The notes: generated by a model from the sequence alone, not told the origin. A stretch of 64,000 nt of DNA from Neobacillus sp. PS3-40 (GCF_030915485.1 NZ_CP133266.1:3352001-3416000); one strand, 5' to 3'; numbered from the stretch's first letter, positions 28,903-38,113 are shown. Translations and numbers: made by a program.

Positions 28903-29012
28903 ATGAAGTTGTTCACAACAAACATATACCCCTTTGTTTGACCGTGAAAATTTCTCCCATCCCCTTTGTTCGTATAATAGGAAAAGGCCTTGCAGCGATG
29001 CAAGGCCTTTTT
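28903..29012 (+). ncRNA. roxS: Small regulatory RNA RoxS (RsaE)
   Basis: RoxS/RsaE is a trans-acting sRNA of bacilli and staphylococci that lowers central-metabolism mRNAs during NO or redox stress. The predicted transcript of about 110 bases holds the conserved segments ACAACAAACATATACCCC, TTTGTTTGACCGTGAAAA and TTTCTCCCATCCCCTTTGTT, with the C-rich pairing motifs. It ends in a terminator with AAAAGGCCTTGCA and TGCAAGGCCTTTT. Its place next to spxH is the same in B. subtilis. The 5' end is estimated from the promoter. Confidence 0.92.
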
Positions 29013-29085
29013 CATTTAATCAGAGAATAAAGATTCAAAAAAACTTGCCAAAACCCCATAAAAACAGAAAAAATCCATAATGAAA

Positions 29086-29119
29086 AAGAAAAAAGCCAGG
29101 ATCCATTATGGTCCTAGCT
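29086..29119 (-). terminator. spxH terminator
   Basis: On the minus strand AGCTAGGA pairs with TCCTGGCT (one G-T pair), extended by GGACC / GGATCC, followed by a T run, just after the spxH stop. Confidence 0.8.
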
Positions 29120-29122
29120 GTG

Positions 29123-29992
29123 TTAACCTTCAATATACTTCCAAAATGTACCGTGTTTAGCCTTAATTTGTTCAACCATTTGCTTCAAAAGTAATTTTTT
29201 CATTTCTCGCTCCACTTGGGCAATAGTCATGTTATAGACTACGGCAATTTCTTGTGAACCAACGAGCCGGAAGAATTTTATGAATTCTACTAATGGTGGA
29301 AGGGGCGAACGGCTTGGTGGCTCAGAAAGCATTTCCTCGAGAATCTGAACATAAATCTCATATGAATAAACCCCAGTTATTTTAATCCCTTCTTCTTCGG
29401 CATTTTCATTGAAAAATACGAGTGTTGGAATTTCCTGTACATCCATTTCAGCCGTAATTTTCAAGTCACATTGAAAAGCTTTTGCAGCACTATCCGAATG
29501 TATATCTGAAATAAACTCTTCCACATCAATTCCAACATTCTGTGCACATTCCTTTAATATCTCAACTGTTGAGATATTTTGCTTTTTTAAAAAAAGTACT
29601 TCCTGGAGCTTTCGTAAAAATTTGATTCCTGCTCTTCTCCCTTGTAATTCAGCTGCTTTTATCGCAATGGAAGCAACATATGGAGAGGATATTGGGTTCT
29701 CAAGCCAAAGGTTTCCATCGCATGACATGCCAGTGCGACTCGCTGTTTTTTCCCATAGAATTGCGATGTTTTCGTAATTTTTTTTCTTGCTAACGTTTAA
29801 ATTCGCAAGTTTTCCACTTAATATATGTTTGATGGAAAAATACTGCCCGTATTCGATTTTTAGCTTTTTTAAAATGGGTTCGAGTGCCCAGCATTCGGGA
29901 CAGATAGGGTCAACAAAAAAGTAGATTTCAATTGGTTTTTTATCACTTCCGTGACAATGATGGGCCGAAAACAAATGTTCATGCTTACTCAC
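29123..29992 (-). CDS. spxH: ClpXP adaptor SpxH (YjbH)
   Basis: SpxH binds Spx and presents it to ClpXP for degradation; oxidative stress inactivates or aggregates it. The 289-residue protein has a His/Cys-rich N-terminus ([12 protein letters not shown], a zinc-binding segment in the family). A DsbA-like thioredoxin fold follows, with Cys31 and Cys34 in [12 protein letters not shown], and a helical C-terminal tail. The start is GTG, overlapping the end of yjbI by 4 bases, so it is coupled to yjbI. Confidence 0.94.
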   Translation of the reverse strand: MSKHEHLFSAHHCHGSDKKPIEIYFFVDPICPECWALEPILKKLKIEYGQYFSIKHILSGKLANLNVSKKKNYENIAILWEKTASRTGMSCDGNLWLENPISSPYVASIAIKAAELQGRRAGIKFLRKLQEVLFLKKQNISTVEILKECAQNVGIDVEEFISDIHSDSAAKAFQCDLKITAEMDVQEIPTLVFFNENAEEEGIKITGVYSYEIYVQILEEMLSEPPSRSPLPPLVEFIKFFRLVGSQEIAVVYNMTIAQVEREMKKLLLKQMVEQIKAKHGTFWKYIEG

Positions 29993-30399
29993 GAATCCTC
30001 ACCTGACAACTCTTCTTTGTCATCTGGGGTATTAATCATATATTGGGCAGTCATCACAAGTCGCGAATAAAAATCCTCTCTAACAGTGCCCTCTAACTCG
30101 ACCGTATTCATTGCTTGACCCATACACGATAACCACGCCTTTGCACGTGTTGGCGTGATTGGAAAAGGAGAATGACGAGCTCTCATCATGGGATGGCCAT
30201 GTTCTTCAGTATATAATGCAGGACCGCCTAAATATTGGGTTAAAAATTGCTTTTGTTTCCTTGCAACTTCAGATAAATCATTAGGAAATATCGGTGCAAG
30301 GTCAGGATCTTTTGCAACCAGTCCATAAAAAGTATCGATAATTCGCTGCAGTTTTTTTTCACCAACTACCTCGAATGGTGTCGTTTTTTTCTCGACCAT
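29989..30399 (-). CDS. yjbI: Truncated haemoglobin YjbI
   Basis: This group II truncated haemoglobin has 136 residues. It keeps the core FTxYLGGP-type segment ([20 protein letters not shown]) and the proximal histidine in RARHSPFPI. In B. subtilis YjbI has been linked to protection against oxidative damage. AAAGGGG before the ATG at 30399 sets the start; the frame runs 57 bases further upstream without a ribosome site. It is co-transcribed with spxH in the conserved yjbI-yjbH order. Confidence 0.93.
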   Translation of the reverse strand: MVEKKTTPFEVVGEKKLQRIIDTFYGLVAKDPDLAPIFPNDLSEVARKQKQFLTQYLGGPALYTEEHGHPMMRARHSPFPITPTRAKAWLSCMGQAMNTVELEGTVREDFYSRLVMTAQYMINTPDDKEELSGEDS

Positions 30400-30670
30400 G
30401 TTGATAACCCCTTTATATTTTTGTACGAAGAAGAGGTCGGAACATTGCAAAAGCAAATCAATTTATCAAAGATAAATGAAAGTCCTACTACTTTCACCAC
30501 AAATTAGGTAAAGATTAGCTTTGCTTGCACCGCCTTCTTATATTGGTTTAAAACAATTAACTATTCAATTCTTCATGAAAAGCTATATACTTTTGTAACT
30601 TTATTTTAACAATGCATTTTTCATATCTCAAATAAATAGCTTAGAAAATAGCTGCATTTATTAGATTGCA
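30400..30670. other. Gap upstream of yjbI
   Basis: No gene is visible in this AT-rich stretch between yjbI and the cwlQ terminator. It must hold the yjbI-spxH promoter, but I cannot choose one hexamer pair with confidence. Confidence 0.4.
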
Positions 30671-30703
30671 CAAAAAAACCACTTGTTACTAGAAACAAGT
30701 GGT
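30671..30703 (-). terminator. cwlQ terminator
   Basis: ACCACTTGTT and AACAAGTGGT pair over a 6-base loop, and the minus strand continues into a T run. Confidence 0.85.
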
Positions 30704-30720
30704 AAAGAGTAGTGGAAAAA

Positions 30721-31311
30721 TCATCCATAAAATGAATTAGTAATGTTGCGAACATAGTTTTGAGTTTCTTTAAAAGGAGGTATTCCTCCGTATTTATCAA
30801 CATTTCCAGGTCCAGCATTATAGGCGGCTAAGGCAAGATTAATATTATTGTCGTATTTATCAAGCATTTGTTTTAAGTATTTGCTGCCAGCAAGTATATT
30901 TTGTTCAGGATCTAAAGGATTTTCTGCACCTAAAGATCGGGCTGTTTCGGGCATAAGCTGCATTAGCCCAGAAGCTCCAGCATTACTAACTGCATTTGGA
31001 TTAAAGTTTGATTCATGCTTGATTACGGATTTGATTAACTTAGCAGGAATATCATAAGCCTGGGAAGCTTTATTAATGATATTATCCAGATTAGACGAGT
31101 CTGTTTTTAATAAAGATATTGGTGGTAAACTTGTTTTGGCAATTGAAGTTAGAGGAGAACTAACATTATTACTAAGTGTTTGTGATACATTACTGTTTGA
31201 CATTAATTCACTTAATAGATCTTGAAAAATGGATGAGTTATCAGTGGAAGTTGTGCTAAAGGTCTGTACCGCTTTTAGCTCCAGCATCACTTTAAGCTTG
31301 TCAATATTCAT
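30721..31311 (-). CDS. cwlQ: Lytic transglycosylase CwlQ (YjbJ)
   Basis: This is a cell-wall hydrolase of the soluble lytic transglycosylase family; B. subtilis CwlQ (YjbJ) has both muramidase and transglycosylase activity. The 196-residue sequence has a variable Ser/Asn-rich first 70 residues, then the SLT domain with catalytic Glu100 in KSVIKHESNFNP, the ASGLMQLMPETA motif and LALAAYNAGPGNV. There is no classical signal peptide, as in the homologue. AGGGGAA lies 8 bases before the ATG. Confidence 0.92.
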   Translation of the reverse strand: MNIDKLKVMLELKAVQTFSTTSTDNSSIFQDLLSELMSNSNVSQTLSNNVSSPLTSIAKTSLPPISLLKTDSSNLDNIINKASQAYDIPAKLIKSVIKHESNFNPNAVSNAGASGLMQLMPETARSLGAENPLDPEQNILAGSKYLKQMLDKYDNNINLALAAYNAGPGNVDKYGGIPPFKETQNYVRNITNSFYG

Positions 31312-31432
31312 GGAAGAGTTCCCCTATCTAGTTCATTAATCTGTATTTTTTATCTAGTAACAAAACCTAACAGTATTATTATCAAGTATGAATTCATGGC
31401 ATTGAACAATTAGAGATCAAATAGAAGGGCGT

Positions 31433-32029
31433 CTAGGACTGTCCAAGATTCTTTTTCATTTCTAGGTAAAATCGAACTATTTTATTTTTCGTTTCCCTTT
31501 GAGGAATCCCGTGTTGATTCAAGAATTGAAGAAAAAGTTGTTTGCCACGCTGATAGTTCTCTACCTCATATTCTACCTCATAATCCTCTTTATTTAAATA
31601 GGAACTATAGTCTAAAACAAGTAGTCCATTTTCATAATTGAATTCTGCTCTCTTCGTCGTTAATGACCCAAAATACATTAAATTTGAAAAGGGAATTTCC
31701 ATTTTTGAAACCAGGTTTTGGATCATTCCTACAGGTAGAATACCTTTTGAAAAAGCAATAGAGGCTTCTTCTTTTGATAAAATTTGGTTTGTTTCCAATA
31801 AACCGTCCGTAGCAGGTTGTTTTAATGTCATTTCAAAATGATTCCCCTTTTGCCGAATCCTTAAAGCAGAATTTTGTTCCTTAAGATCAAAAGTAGAGGT
31901 ATCAAAGTAATGATTTTCTTGGGTGAAAAAGGCATCCTCTGGTAGTGAGAAAAAGGAGATTAACCTTTCATATTCTTCTTTAATTAGTAAGTTTTTAAAT
32001 TCAATTTCTATGTTTTGTGACAAGATCAT
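31433..32029 (-). CDS. yjbK: CYTH-domain protein YjbK
   Basis: The 198-residue protein begins with NIEIEFKNLL, the ExExK motif of the CYTH (adenylate cyclase/thiamine triphosphatase) tunnel fold. Further charged strands follow (ALRIRQKGNHFEMTLKQP, EVEYEV). CYTH enzymes hydrolyse or bind triphosphates with divalent metal; YjbK itself is probably a tripolyphosphatase-like enzyme, by family. I place the start at the ATG at 32029 after AAGGGAACG; a TTG 6 bases inside is also possible. Confidence 0.88.
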   Translation of the reverse strand: MILSQNIEIEFKNLLIKEEYERLISFFSLPEDAFFTQENHYFDTSTFDLKEQNSALRIRQKGNHFEMTLKQPATDGLLETNQILSKEEASIAFSKGILPVGMIQNLVSKMEIPFSNLMYFGSLTTKRAEFNYENGLLVLDYSSYLNKEDYEVEYEVENYQRGKQLFLQFLNQHGIPQRETKNKIVRFYLEMKKNLGQS

Positions 32030-32135
32030 TCGTTCCCTTCTGAAAATATCTAATTTCATTATCGCATACTGTAACCATTGGGAAAAATGGGTTATTTATG
32101 CTAAAATAGGTAGGTGAATATGGAGGTTAATAAGA

Positions 32136-32507
32136 ATGCAGAAAAGTATAACGATTAATTCAACGGATGTAATCAATAATAAATTAATGGTAGAAGCGAA
32201 TGTCTCCATAAAAGGTTTAATCCCAGGGGAGCAGATGCTTGCAGATTCCGATCATTTTTCATTTATCTATTTATTGGAGAAAGCAAATGAGTATACATAT
32301 CTAGTGTTGCCAGAAGCAATTTGGCCAGCATTAAAAGAAGTAATTAAGCAGAACCTCCCGGTAATTATAACATTCAATGAGGATCAGCTTGAATTAACAA
32401 ATTTCAAAGAAGAATTGGAATATCTAATTAGCAATATTAAGGGAAATGGAAATTATGGTGAGGAAATGGTTGAGAAAGTAGAAACCCTTTTTATTTCTGA
32501 TCTATAG
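32136..32507 (+). CDS. yjbL: YjbL conserved protein
   Basis: The 123-residue acidic protein (MQKSITINSTDVINNKLMVE onward) has no signal peptide or membrane span. GGAGG precedes the ATG. It lies between the divergent yjbK and yjbM, 15 bases from the latter, so it is co-transcribed with the alarmone synthetase and NAD kinase genes. The name comes from gene order and length; the function is unknown. Confidence 0.82.
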   Translation: MQKSITINSTDVINNKLMVEANVSIKGLIPGEQMLADSDHFSFIYLLEKANEYTYLVLPEAIWPALKEVIKQNLPVIITFNEDQLELTNFKEELEYLISNIKGNGNYGEEMVEKVETLFISDL

Positions 32508-32522
32508 GTTTGGGGTGTTATA

Positions 32523-33161
32523 ATGAAACATTGGGATCAATTTTTAGCTCCATATAAACAGGCCATTGATGAACTAAAGATAAAGTTAAAGGGTATGCGC
32601 GGTCAATTCGAATTAGACTCGAGCCCATCACCAATTGAATTTGTTACGGGTAGAGTGAAACCAATTGCAAGTATCCTTGATAAGGCGAATCAGAAGGGAA
32701 TAAGGCTTGATCGATTGGAAGAAGAAATGCAAGATATTGCAGGACTTCGCATGATGTGTCAATTTGTTGATGATATCCATACGGTAGTAGATTTGTTAAG
32801 GCAGCGAAATGACTTTGAGGTTGTTGAAGAACGGGATTATATTTCCCATAAAAAAACAAGTGGTTATCGCTCTTACCATGTTGTGATTCGCTATCCTGTC
32901 CAAACGATTCACGGAGAAAAGAAGATATTGGTTGAAATCCAAATTCGGACGCTTGCAATGAATTTCTGGGCAACTATTGAACATTCACTAAACTATAAAT
33001 ATAAAGGCGCATTTCCGAACGATATTAAAATGAGATTGCAAAGGGCTGCTGAGGCAGCATTTCGTTTGGATGAGGAAATGTCGTTAATTCGTGGTGAAAT
33101 ACAAGAAGCCCAGGCATTTTTTACAAGAAAAAAGGAATTAAAACAAAATGAAAAAGAGTAA
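32523..33161 (+). CDS. yjbM: Small alarmone synthetase (RelQ/SasB type)
   Basis: The enzyme makes (p)ppGpp from ATP and GDP/GTP; in B. subtilis YjbM is one of two single-domain synthetases, allosterically activated by pppGpp. The 212-residue protein has the RelA/SpoT synthetase motifs ERDYISHKKTSGYRSYHVVI and VEIQIRTLAMNFWATIEHSL, and a helical C-terminus for tetramer formation. No hydrolase domain is present. It follows yjbL by 15 bases. Confidence 0.95.
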   Translation: MKHWDQFLAPYKQAIDELKIKLKGMRGQFELDSSPSPIEFVTGRVKPIASILDKANQKGIRLDRLEEEMQDIAGLRMMCQFVDDIHTVVDLLRQRNDFEVVEERDYISHKKTSGYRSYHVVIRYPVQTIHGEKKILVEIQIRTLAMNFWATIEHSLNYKYKGAFPNDIKMRLQRAAEAAFRLDEEMSLIRGEIQEAQAFFTRKKELKQNEKE

Positions 33162-33206
33162 TGGAAGATGTATATGCAGATGATTAATATGAGGGGTAAT
33201 CAAAAA

Positions 33207-34007
33207 ATGAAATTTGCCATCACATCAAAAGGTGACCAAAAGTCAAATACGTTAATGCATAGGATGAGAACGTATTTACAAGACTTTGAACTTGAATATG
33301 ATGAGGATCAACCTGATATTGTTATTTCAGTTGGCGGCGATGGCACCCTCTTGTACGCTTTTCATCGTTATAGCAGCCGGTTAGATAAAACATCCTTTGT
33401 CGGTGTTCATACGGGGCATTTAGGTTTTTATGCAGACTGGACTCCGGATGAAATTGAAAAACTTGTGATTGCAATTGCAAAAACTCCTTATCAGGTGGTG
33501 GAATACCCTCTGTTAGAAGTCCTTATTCGCTACCGACATGGCGGGAAGGAAGCAAGGTACCTTGCTTTAAATGAATCAACTGTAAAAAGTATTGAAGGTA
33601 CCACAGTTATGGATTTGGAAATTCGCGGTGACCATTTTGAAAGGTTTCGCGGTGACGGTCTTTGTGTGTCAACCCCATCGGGTAGTACAGCATATAACAA
33701 AGCCCTTGGAGGAGCAATTATCCACCCGTCTATACCAGCTATTCAAGTGGCTGAGATGGCTTCTCTTAATAACCGTGTGTTTCGAACGGTTGGTTCACCA
33801 CTTATTCTTCCAGCACATCACACGTGTATGCTTAAACCAGTTAATCGGTCAGATTTTCAAGTCACCGTTGATCATTTAACGATGTTGCATAATGATGTAA
33901 AATCAATCCAATTTAGAGTACCAGAAGAAAAAATCCGATTTGCTAGGTTTCGACCATTCCCTTTCTGGAAGAGAGTGCATGATTCGTTTATATCGGATTC
34001 CGATTAA
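33207..34007 (+). CDS. nadK: NAD kinase
   Basis: NadK phosphorylates NAD to NADP. The 266-residue enzyme has the GGDGT motif ([15 protein letters not shown] near residue 42) and the NE/D motif in ALNEST, plus the glycine-rich [16 protein letters not shown]. The ATG at 33207 has GAGGGG 10 bases upstream and gives the family length; upstream in-frame starts lack a site. It is in the yjbL-yjbM-nadK unit. The last gene in the window, nadA, belongs to the pathway that makes its substrate. Confidence 0.95.
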   Translation: MKFAITSKGDQKSNTLMHRMRTYLQDFELEYDEDQPDIVISVGGDGTLLYAFHRYSSRLDKTSFVGVHTGHLGFYADWTPDEIEKLVIAIAKTPYQVVEYPLLEVLIRYRHGGKEARYLALNESTVKSIEGTTVMDLEIRGDHFERFRGDGLCVSTPSGSTAYNKALGGAIIHPSIPAIQVAEMASLNNRVFRTVGSPLILPAHHTCMLKPVNRSDFQVTVDHLTMLHNDVKSIQFRVPEEKIRFARFRPFPFWKRVHDSFISDSD

Positions 34008-34183
34008 TTTTTCTATGAAGAAAAGGGGCGGAGTTATACACCAAAGAATCGGGCCACTCTATTCGTAGTATGAATTTAAACTATTAGTAAGATCGGCTTT
34101 GCTTACACAGCTTAATACTATGAAAATTCTTCATTTTAAATGGTTTGGGTGGTAACGCCATATACTTTTTGTACGGGGTAAAA

Positions 34184-35086
34184 ATGATGTCTAATCGTTT
34201 TAGTATTCAATGGGTCATTGATCAACAAAGTTCGGGAAAGCTGATTAAAGAATATCTAAGAGAACAAGAAATATCTCGGACCGCTCTAACGGATATTAAG
34301 TTTAAAGGCGGGGCCATTCTTGTTAATGACAAGGAAGAAAATGTTCGTTATAAATTGCAGCAAGAGGACTCTCTAAAATTGATTTTCCCGTCTGAGATAC
34401 CGAGTAAAGGTATTCCAGGTGAGGATATTCCATTAGATATTGTCTATGAGGATAATTATTTGCTGGTAGTGAACAAGCCGGCAGGAATGAACACTATCCC
34501 TTCTAGAGAACATCCTTCTGGAAGTCTCGCAAATGCACTTGTAAGATATTATCAAACAATTGGAACTGAAGCCACGTCCCATATTGTAACCCGTCTTGAC
34601 AGGAATACTTCTGGGATCGTGTTAATTGCGAAACATCGCCATGTCCATCATTTATTTAGTAAGCAGCAAAAAAGTGGTGGTGTGAAAAGAACGTATGAGG
34701 CGTTTGCTAGCATGCATATTGCAGAAAATAACGGTACCATTAAAGAGCCAATCGGAAGAAAAGATGATAGTATCATTGAGCGGGAAGTACGTGCAGATGG
34801 ACAATATGCCTGCACCCATTTTCAGGTACTCGCAAGATTTGATACCTTTACCCATATCCAGCTACAGCTCGAAACAGGCAGAACACATCAGATAAGAGTC
34901 CACATGTCATTTTTGGGACATCCATTGCTTGGAGATGATCTTTATGGGGGGAATACCTCTATTATCAATCGTCAGGCATTGCATTGTAGGCAGATCACAT
35001 TTCCCCACCCATTTTTGAAGCAAGAAATGACGTTTTCGGTGCCGCTTCCTCGGGACATGAATGATGTTTTATTAAAACAAAGCTGA
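34184..35086 (+). CDS. yjbO: RluA/RluD-family pseudouridine synthase YjbO
   Basis: This enzyme converts uridine to pseudouridine in RNA. The roughly 300-residue protein carries the catalytic motif RLDRNTSG with its aspartate (VTRLDRNTSGIVLIAK), the earlier VVNKPAGM strand and the RTHQIRVHMSFLGHPLLGD motif. The N-terminal 70 residues look like an S4 RNA-binding domain. The start is one of two tandem ATG codons at 34184/34187 after CGGGG. The RNA target is not evident. The order nadK-yjbO-prpE matches B. subtilis. Confidence 0.92.
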   Translation: MMSNRFSIQWVIDQQSSGKLIKEYLREQEISRTALTDIKFKGGAILVNDKEENVRYKLQQEDSLKLIFPSEIPSKGIPGEDIPLDIVYEDNYLLVVNKPAGMNTIPSREHPSGSLANALVRYYQTIGTEATSHIVTRLDRNTSGIVLIAKHRHVHHLFSKQQKSGGVKRTYEAFASMHIAENNGTIKEPIGRKDDSIIEREVRADGQYACTHFQVLARFDTFTHIQLQLETGRTHQIRVHMSFLGHPLLGDDLYGGNTSIINRQALHCRQITFPHPFLKQEMTFSVPLPRDMNDVLLKQS

Positions 35087-35117
35087 CCAATCGAATGGTC
35101 AGCTTTGTTTGTTTTTG
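35077..35117 (+). terminator. yjbO terminator
   Basis: A 13-bp stem, ACAAAGCTGACCA with TGGTCAGCTTTGT, over a 6-base loop is followed by TTGTTTTT. Confidence 0.9.
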
Positions 35118-35178
35118 AATTCCACACATATAGGGTGCTGAACCGAGAAAAAACTGCTTATGGCCTGGGAAAACCTAA

Positions 35179-35423
35179 TATATCGGCGAAAAACTCCAAT
35201 ATATCAGCGGAAAACCTGGGTATATCGGCGAAAAGATGGATATATCAGCGAAAAACCTGGTATCCAGCGAAAACCCCTGATATTTCAGCAAAAAAATACT
35301 TATATATCCACGAAAAATCTGATATCCGTCAAAAACCCAATATATCAGCGAAAACCCTGGGTATATCGGCGAAAACCTGGGTATATCGGCGAAAACCTTC
35401 GATATATCAGCGAAACCTATTTT
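35179..35423. repeat. Phased TATATCRGCGAAAA array (about 20-bp period)
   Basis: Twelve units of 18-22 bp, consensus TATATCRGCGAAAACCTGG, start at 35179, 35200, 35221, 35241, 35261, 35281, 35301, 35323, 35341, 35362, 35382 and 35403. The outer units are well kept and the central ones (35261-35340) are eroded. The A-tract spacing averages about 20.4 bp. The array ends at the stop codon of prpE. Two long open frames through it encode only the repeat and are not genes. Confidence 0.92.
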
Positions 35424-36161
35424 TTAAGCAAAATCCTTAAATTTTTCTTCAATATACGGCATCGTAGATGGAACGGAAACAATGTCCATTTCAGGATATC
35501 TCAATGCAGTTAGTTTTCCACCAAAAACAGCCCCGGTATCAACATTATACGTATTGTTGATGATTCGTGCTTCTTTGACGGGGGTATGACCATAAACTAT
35601 ACAAGCATCACCATTGTATTCTTTGGCCCAATCTCGCCGGACTGGTGACCCATCAGGGTGCTTTTCACCAGTTATATCTCCGTAAAGAACAAATGATTTA
35701 ACCTTTGAATCGGTCCTTCCAATATACTCATTTTTTATTCCCGCATGGGAGATGATAAGCTTTTGGTTGTCTAATGTTAGATAGATTGGTGCTGTCTCAT
35801 ATAGCTCGAGAAACTTTTGGCGAGTGATCTGTTGATTCTTTTTGTCCAACGCTTTAAATTCAGCAACAGTGGTTTCAAGCCCATGGGCAACTAATACCTT
35901 GTTTCCAAGGAAGTACCGATACAATTTATTACAGTGATTACCAGGAGTGTAAAATGCTTTTTTTTGAGCAACAAGTCTATAGATAATATCAATTACTTTT
36001 AGAGATTCTGGTCCACGGTCAGTTAAATCGCCAACAAAGCCAAGTACACGTTCATTAGCATGGATTGGAATTCCGCTATCCCATTTGTAACCAAGCTTTT
36101 CTGTTAAGTCTTGAAATTCTCTCAAACAGCCATGAAGATCTCCAATTATGTCAATATTCAA
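35424..36161 (-). CDS. prpE: Bis(5'-nucleosyl)-tetraphosphatase PrpE
   Basis: PrpE is a calcineurin-like phosphoesterase that splits Ap4A symmetrically. In B. subtilis it also acts as a phosphatase affecting spore germination. The 245-residue protein has the metal motifs IIGDLHG at the start, GDLTDRGP near 43, GNHCNK near 75 and VYGHTPVKE near 190. The start is TTG at 36159-36161 after GGGGGG; no in-frame ATG is better placed. Confidence 0.93.
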   Translation of the reverse strand: MNIDIIGDLHGCLREFQDLTEKLGYKWDSGIPIHANERVLGFVGDLTDRGPESLKVIDIIYRLVAQKKAFYTPGNHCNKLYRYFLGNKVLVAHGLETTVAEFKALDKKNQQITRQKFLELYETAPIYLTLDNQKLIISHAGIKNEYIGRTDSKVKSFVLYGDITGEKHPDGSPVRRDWAKEYNGDACIVYGHTPVKEARIINNTYNVDTGAVFGGKLTALRYPEMDIVSVPSTMPYIEEKFKDFA

Positions 36162-36530
36162 GGAGAGCCCCCCTTTTTTGTAGTATCAAATTTTATATGT
36201 CTTTTGAAATTTTCTAGCTCCAGGTGCTATCCGATTTGTCCGACGACTCCTTATATTTGTATAACATCGATAGGCCAATCACCAAGCTTTTCTTAGTCAG
36301 TTTATTTTTGCTTAAAAAGATGTAATTTAGTAGTAGTTAATCTAAAATCTTTTACAAATTTCGAAAGAGGACTAAATTTTGATCAACATGCAACTAAATG
36401 ATCTTGATCGTAACGAGCTTAAAGAAATATGCAGAAGAATTGAAACGAGAACTTGAATTCGGTAAGCTTTGCTAAAATGGCATACTTATGGAATAATGAG
36501 AATTGAACTTTTCTTTTTTTTGTTAATGGT
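36162..36530. other. Gap between prpE and fabI
   Basis: No firm gene is seen. A 25-codon frame at 36379-36456 (TTG start after AGAGGACT; encoded residues include LNDLDRNELKEICRRIE) could be a tiny peptide or the worn end of a lost gene. In B. subtilis this interval holds yjbQ and the thiamine genes, which are absent here. Confidence 0.4.
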
Positions 36531-36535
36531 GTAAA

Positions 36536-36554
36536 ATTAGTACCAGATACTAAT
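36536..36554 (+). promoter_or_regulatory. FapR operator of fabI
   Basis: ATTAGTACCAGATACTAAT is a perfect 7-bp inverted repeat around five bases and fits the FapR consensus. It lies 27 bases before the fabI start. I could not fix the -35/-10 pair around it. Confidence 0.88.
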
Positions 36555-36581
36555 AACTTGTAATAACAGGGGGGCTAAGAA

Positions 36582-37352
36582 ATGACTCTTTCTTTAGCTG
36601 GAAAAACATATGTCGTAATGGGTGTTGCTAATAAACGTAGTATTGCATGGGGAATTGCGCGTTCTTTACATAATGCAGGCGCAAGATTAATTTTCACATA
36701 CGCTGGTGAAAGACTTGAGAGCAGTGTTCGCGAACTTGCCGATTCACTTGAAGCTGAAAATACACTAGTATTACCATGTGATGTAACAAATGATGAGGAA
36801 ATTGCAAAATGTTTTGCAACGATTAAAGATGAAGCTAGTGTGATCCATGGAGTAGCACACTGTATTGCTTTTGCGAATAAGGAAGAGCTTCAGGGTGAAT
36901 ATCTGAATACAACTCGTGATGGATTCTTACTTGCTCAAAATATTAGCTCATATTCTTTAACAGCAGTCACGAAGGAAGCACGCGGCCTAATGACTGAGGG
37001 CGGAAGCATTGTTACACTTACCTACTTAGGTGGGGAGAAAGTAATTAAGAACTATAATGTCATGGGTGTTGCTAAAGCATCACTTGATGCAAGTGTTCGT
37101 TATCTTGCTGCTGATTTAGGCAAAGAAGGCATCCGCGTAAACTCCATTTCTGCAGGACCAATTCGTACCTTGTCCGCAAAAGGAGTAGGAGATTTTAACG
37201 CGAGCTTAAGAGAACTTGAAGAAAAAGCTCCACTACGTCGAGCAACTACACCAGAAGAAGTCGGTGATACGGCATTATTCTTATTCAGTGATCTTTCACG
37301 TGGAATCACAGGAGAAAATATTCACGTTGATTCCGGATACCATATTCTATAA
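36582..37352 (+). CDS. fabI: Enoyl-[ACP] reductase FabI
   Basis: FabI performs the last reduction of each fatty-acid elongation cycle with NAD(P)H and is the triclosan target. The 256-residue SDR-type protein has the FabI nucleotide motif GVANKRSIAWGIA, the LTYLGGEKV strand and the active-site Tyr-x6-Lys pair in NYNVMGVAKASLDASVRYLA. AGGGGGG precedes the ATG. FapR control links it to fabH-fabF at the other end of this region. Confidence 0.97.
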   Translation: MTLSLAGKTYVVMGVANKRSIAWGIARSLHNAGARLIFTYAGERLESSVRELADSLEAENTLVLPCDVTNDEEIAKCFATIKDEASVIHGVAHCIAFANKEELQGEYLNTTRDGFLLAQNISSYSLTAVTKEARGLMTEGGSIVTLTYLGGEKVIKNYNVMGVAKASLDASVRYLAADLGKEGIRVNSISAGPIRTLSAKGVGDFNASLRELEEKAPLRRATTPEEVGDTALFLFSDLSRGITGENIHVDSGYHIL

Positions 37353-37357
37353 GGTTA

Positions 37358-37388
37358 AAACCCGCTTCGTTATGAGGCGGGTTTTTCT
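37358..37388 (+). terminator. fabI terminator
   Basis: AAACCCGCTTC pairs with GAGGCGGGTTT (one G-T pair) over a short loop, followed by TTTTTCTTT. Confidence 0.9.
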
Positions 37389-37407
37389 TTGCCTTACGAT
37401 CAATCGT

Positions 37408-37436
37408 AACTTCCAGCCTACTACATTCATATCATA
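37408..37436 (+). promoter_or_regulatory. Sigma-K promoter of cotO
   Basis: AAC at 37408-37410, a 17-base spacer and CATATCATA at 37428-37436 fit the sigma-K pattern (AC, N16-17, CATANNNTA) used for late mother-cell genes. It lies 30 bases before the cotO start. Confidence 0.75.
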
Positions 37437-37465
37437 TATGGATGTTTGAAGGAGGGGATATTTTA

Positions 37466-38113
37466 ATGAATAAGAGCTTGGAAAAAACCTATTTTTTTCC
37501 TTTATTATATATACAACAACCTCAGATGAAGTCTCCAAAGGCAAAAATGCAATCTGACTTCAGGTTTTGGGATAAAAGAGAACCGATCAAGAGAAAAAAA
37601 GAAACTAACGATGAAGAAAAGAATACTATAGAAGGCCTTGAGGAAAAAGTAGGAGAAGAACAGGAAAAATTGGATAAGAGTAATTCCGAAAATAAACTAA
37701 TAAAAGAAGAAATAGGGATTCAAAATAGTGTAAATGAAAGTAATATCGTAAAGGGAGAATATCATCCCGAATTTATTAATAAGAATTCTGAGGTACGAGA
37801 CTCTGACTATGTGCAACCAATGGATTCGAGCGTGTATGTCCATAACCGTACAGAAGAAAAAAATGAAGCACAAGCTCCCCAAAAAAGAGTTCCATTTAAT
37901 GAACAGGGATTTGAAGATAAAGTAAGATATTTAACAGCAATCCCCATGACCACGGTAAAAATTCTTTTTGAATTTATCATGACTGATAAGAAATATACCG
38001 GATATTTTCTTTCAAACAAGGATAATTTTTTACAGGTTATGCAGATTGAAGGAAAAGATCCAATAAGACTGCCATTGCATTCCCTTATGGATATAAGAAT
38101 GATTGGCATATAA
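37466..38113 (+). CDS. cotO: Spore coat protein CotO
   Basis: CotO is a spore coat morphogenetic protein in B. subtilis, needed for the outer coat and crust. The 215-residue product has a long charged, low-complexity middle (about 40-140, Glu/Lys/Asn rich). Its conserved C-terminus is RYLTAIPMTTVKILFEFIMT and then PLHSLMDIRMIGI. The ATG at 37466 follows AAGGAGGGGA; an upstream in-frame ATG overlaps that site. The place between fabI and cotZ and the sigma-K promoter support the name. Confidence 0.88.
   Translation: MNKSLEKTYFFPLLYIQQPQMKSPKAKMQSDFRFWDKREPIKRKKETNDEEKNTIEGLEEKVGEEQEKLDKSNSENKLIKEEIGIQNSVNESNIVKGEYHPEFINKNSEVRDSDYVQPMDSSVYVHNRTEEKNEAQAPQKRVPFNEQGFEDKVRYLTAIPMTTVKILFEFIMTDKKYTGYFLSNKDNFLQVMQIEGKDPIRLPLHSLMDIRMIGI

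Noticed and set aside
28833-29015. A 60-codon minus-strand frame
   Set aside because: It is the antisense of the RoxS gene and its terminator, with no ribosome site.
35105-35513. Two overlapping open frames rich in YQRK and ISAK motifs
   Set aside because: They are translations of the 20-bp DNA array in two frames; repeat units, not codons, explain the sequence, and they have no ribosome site.
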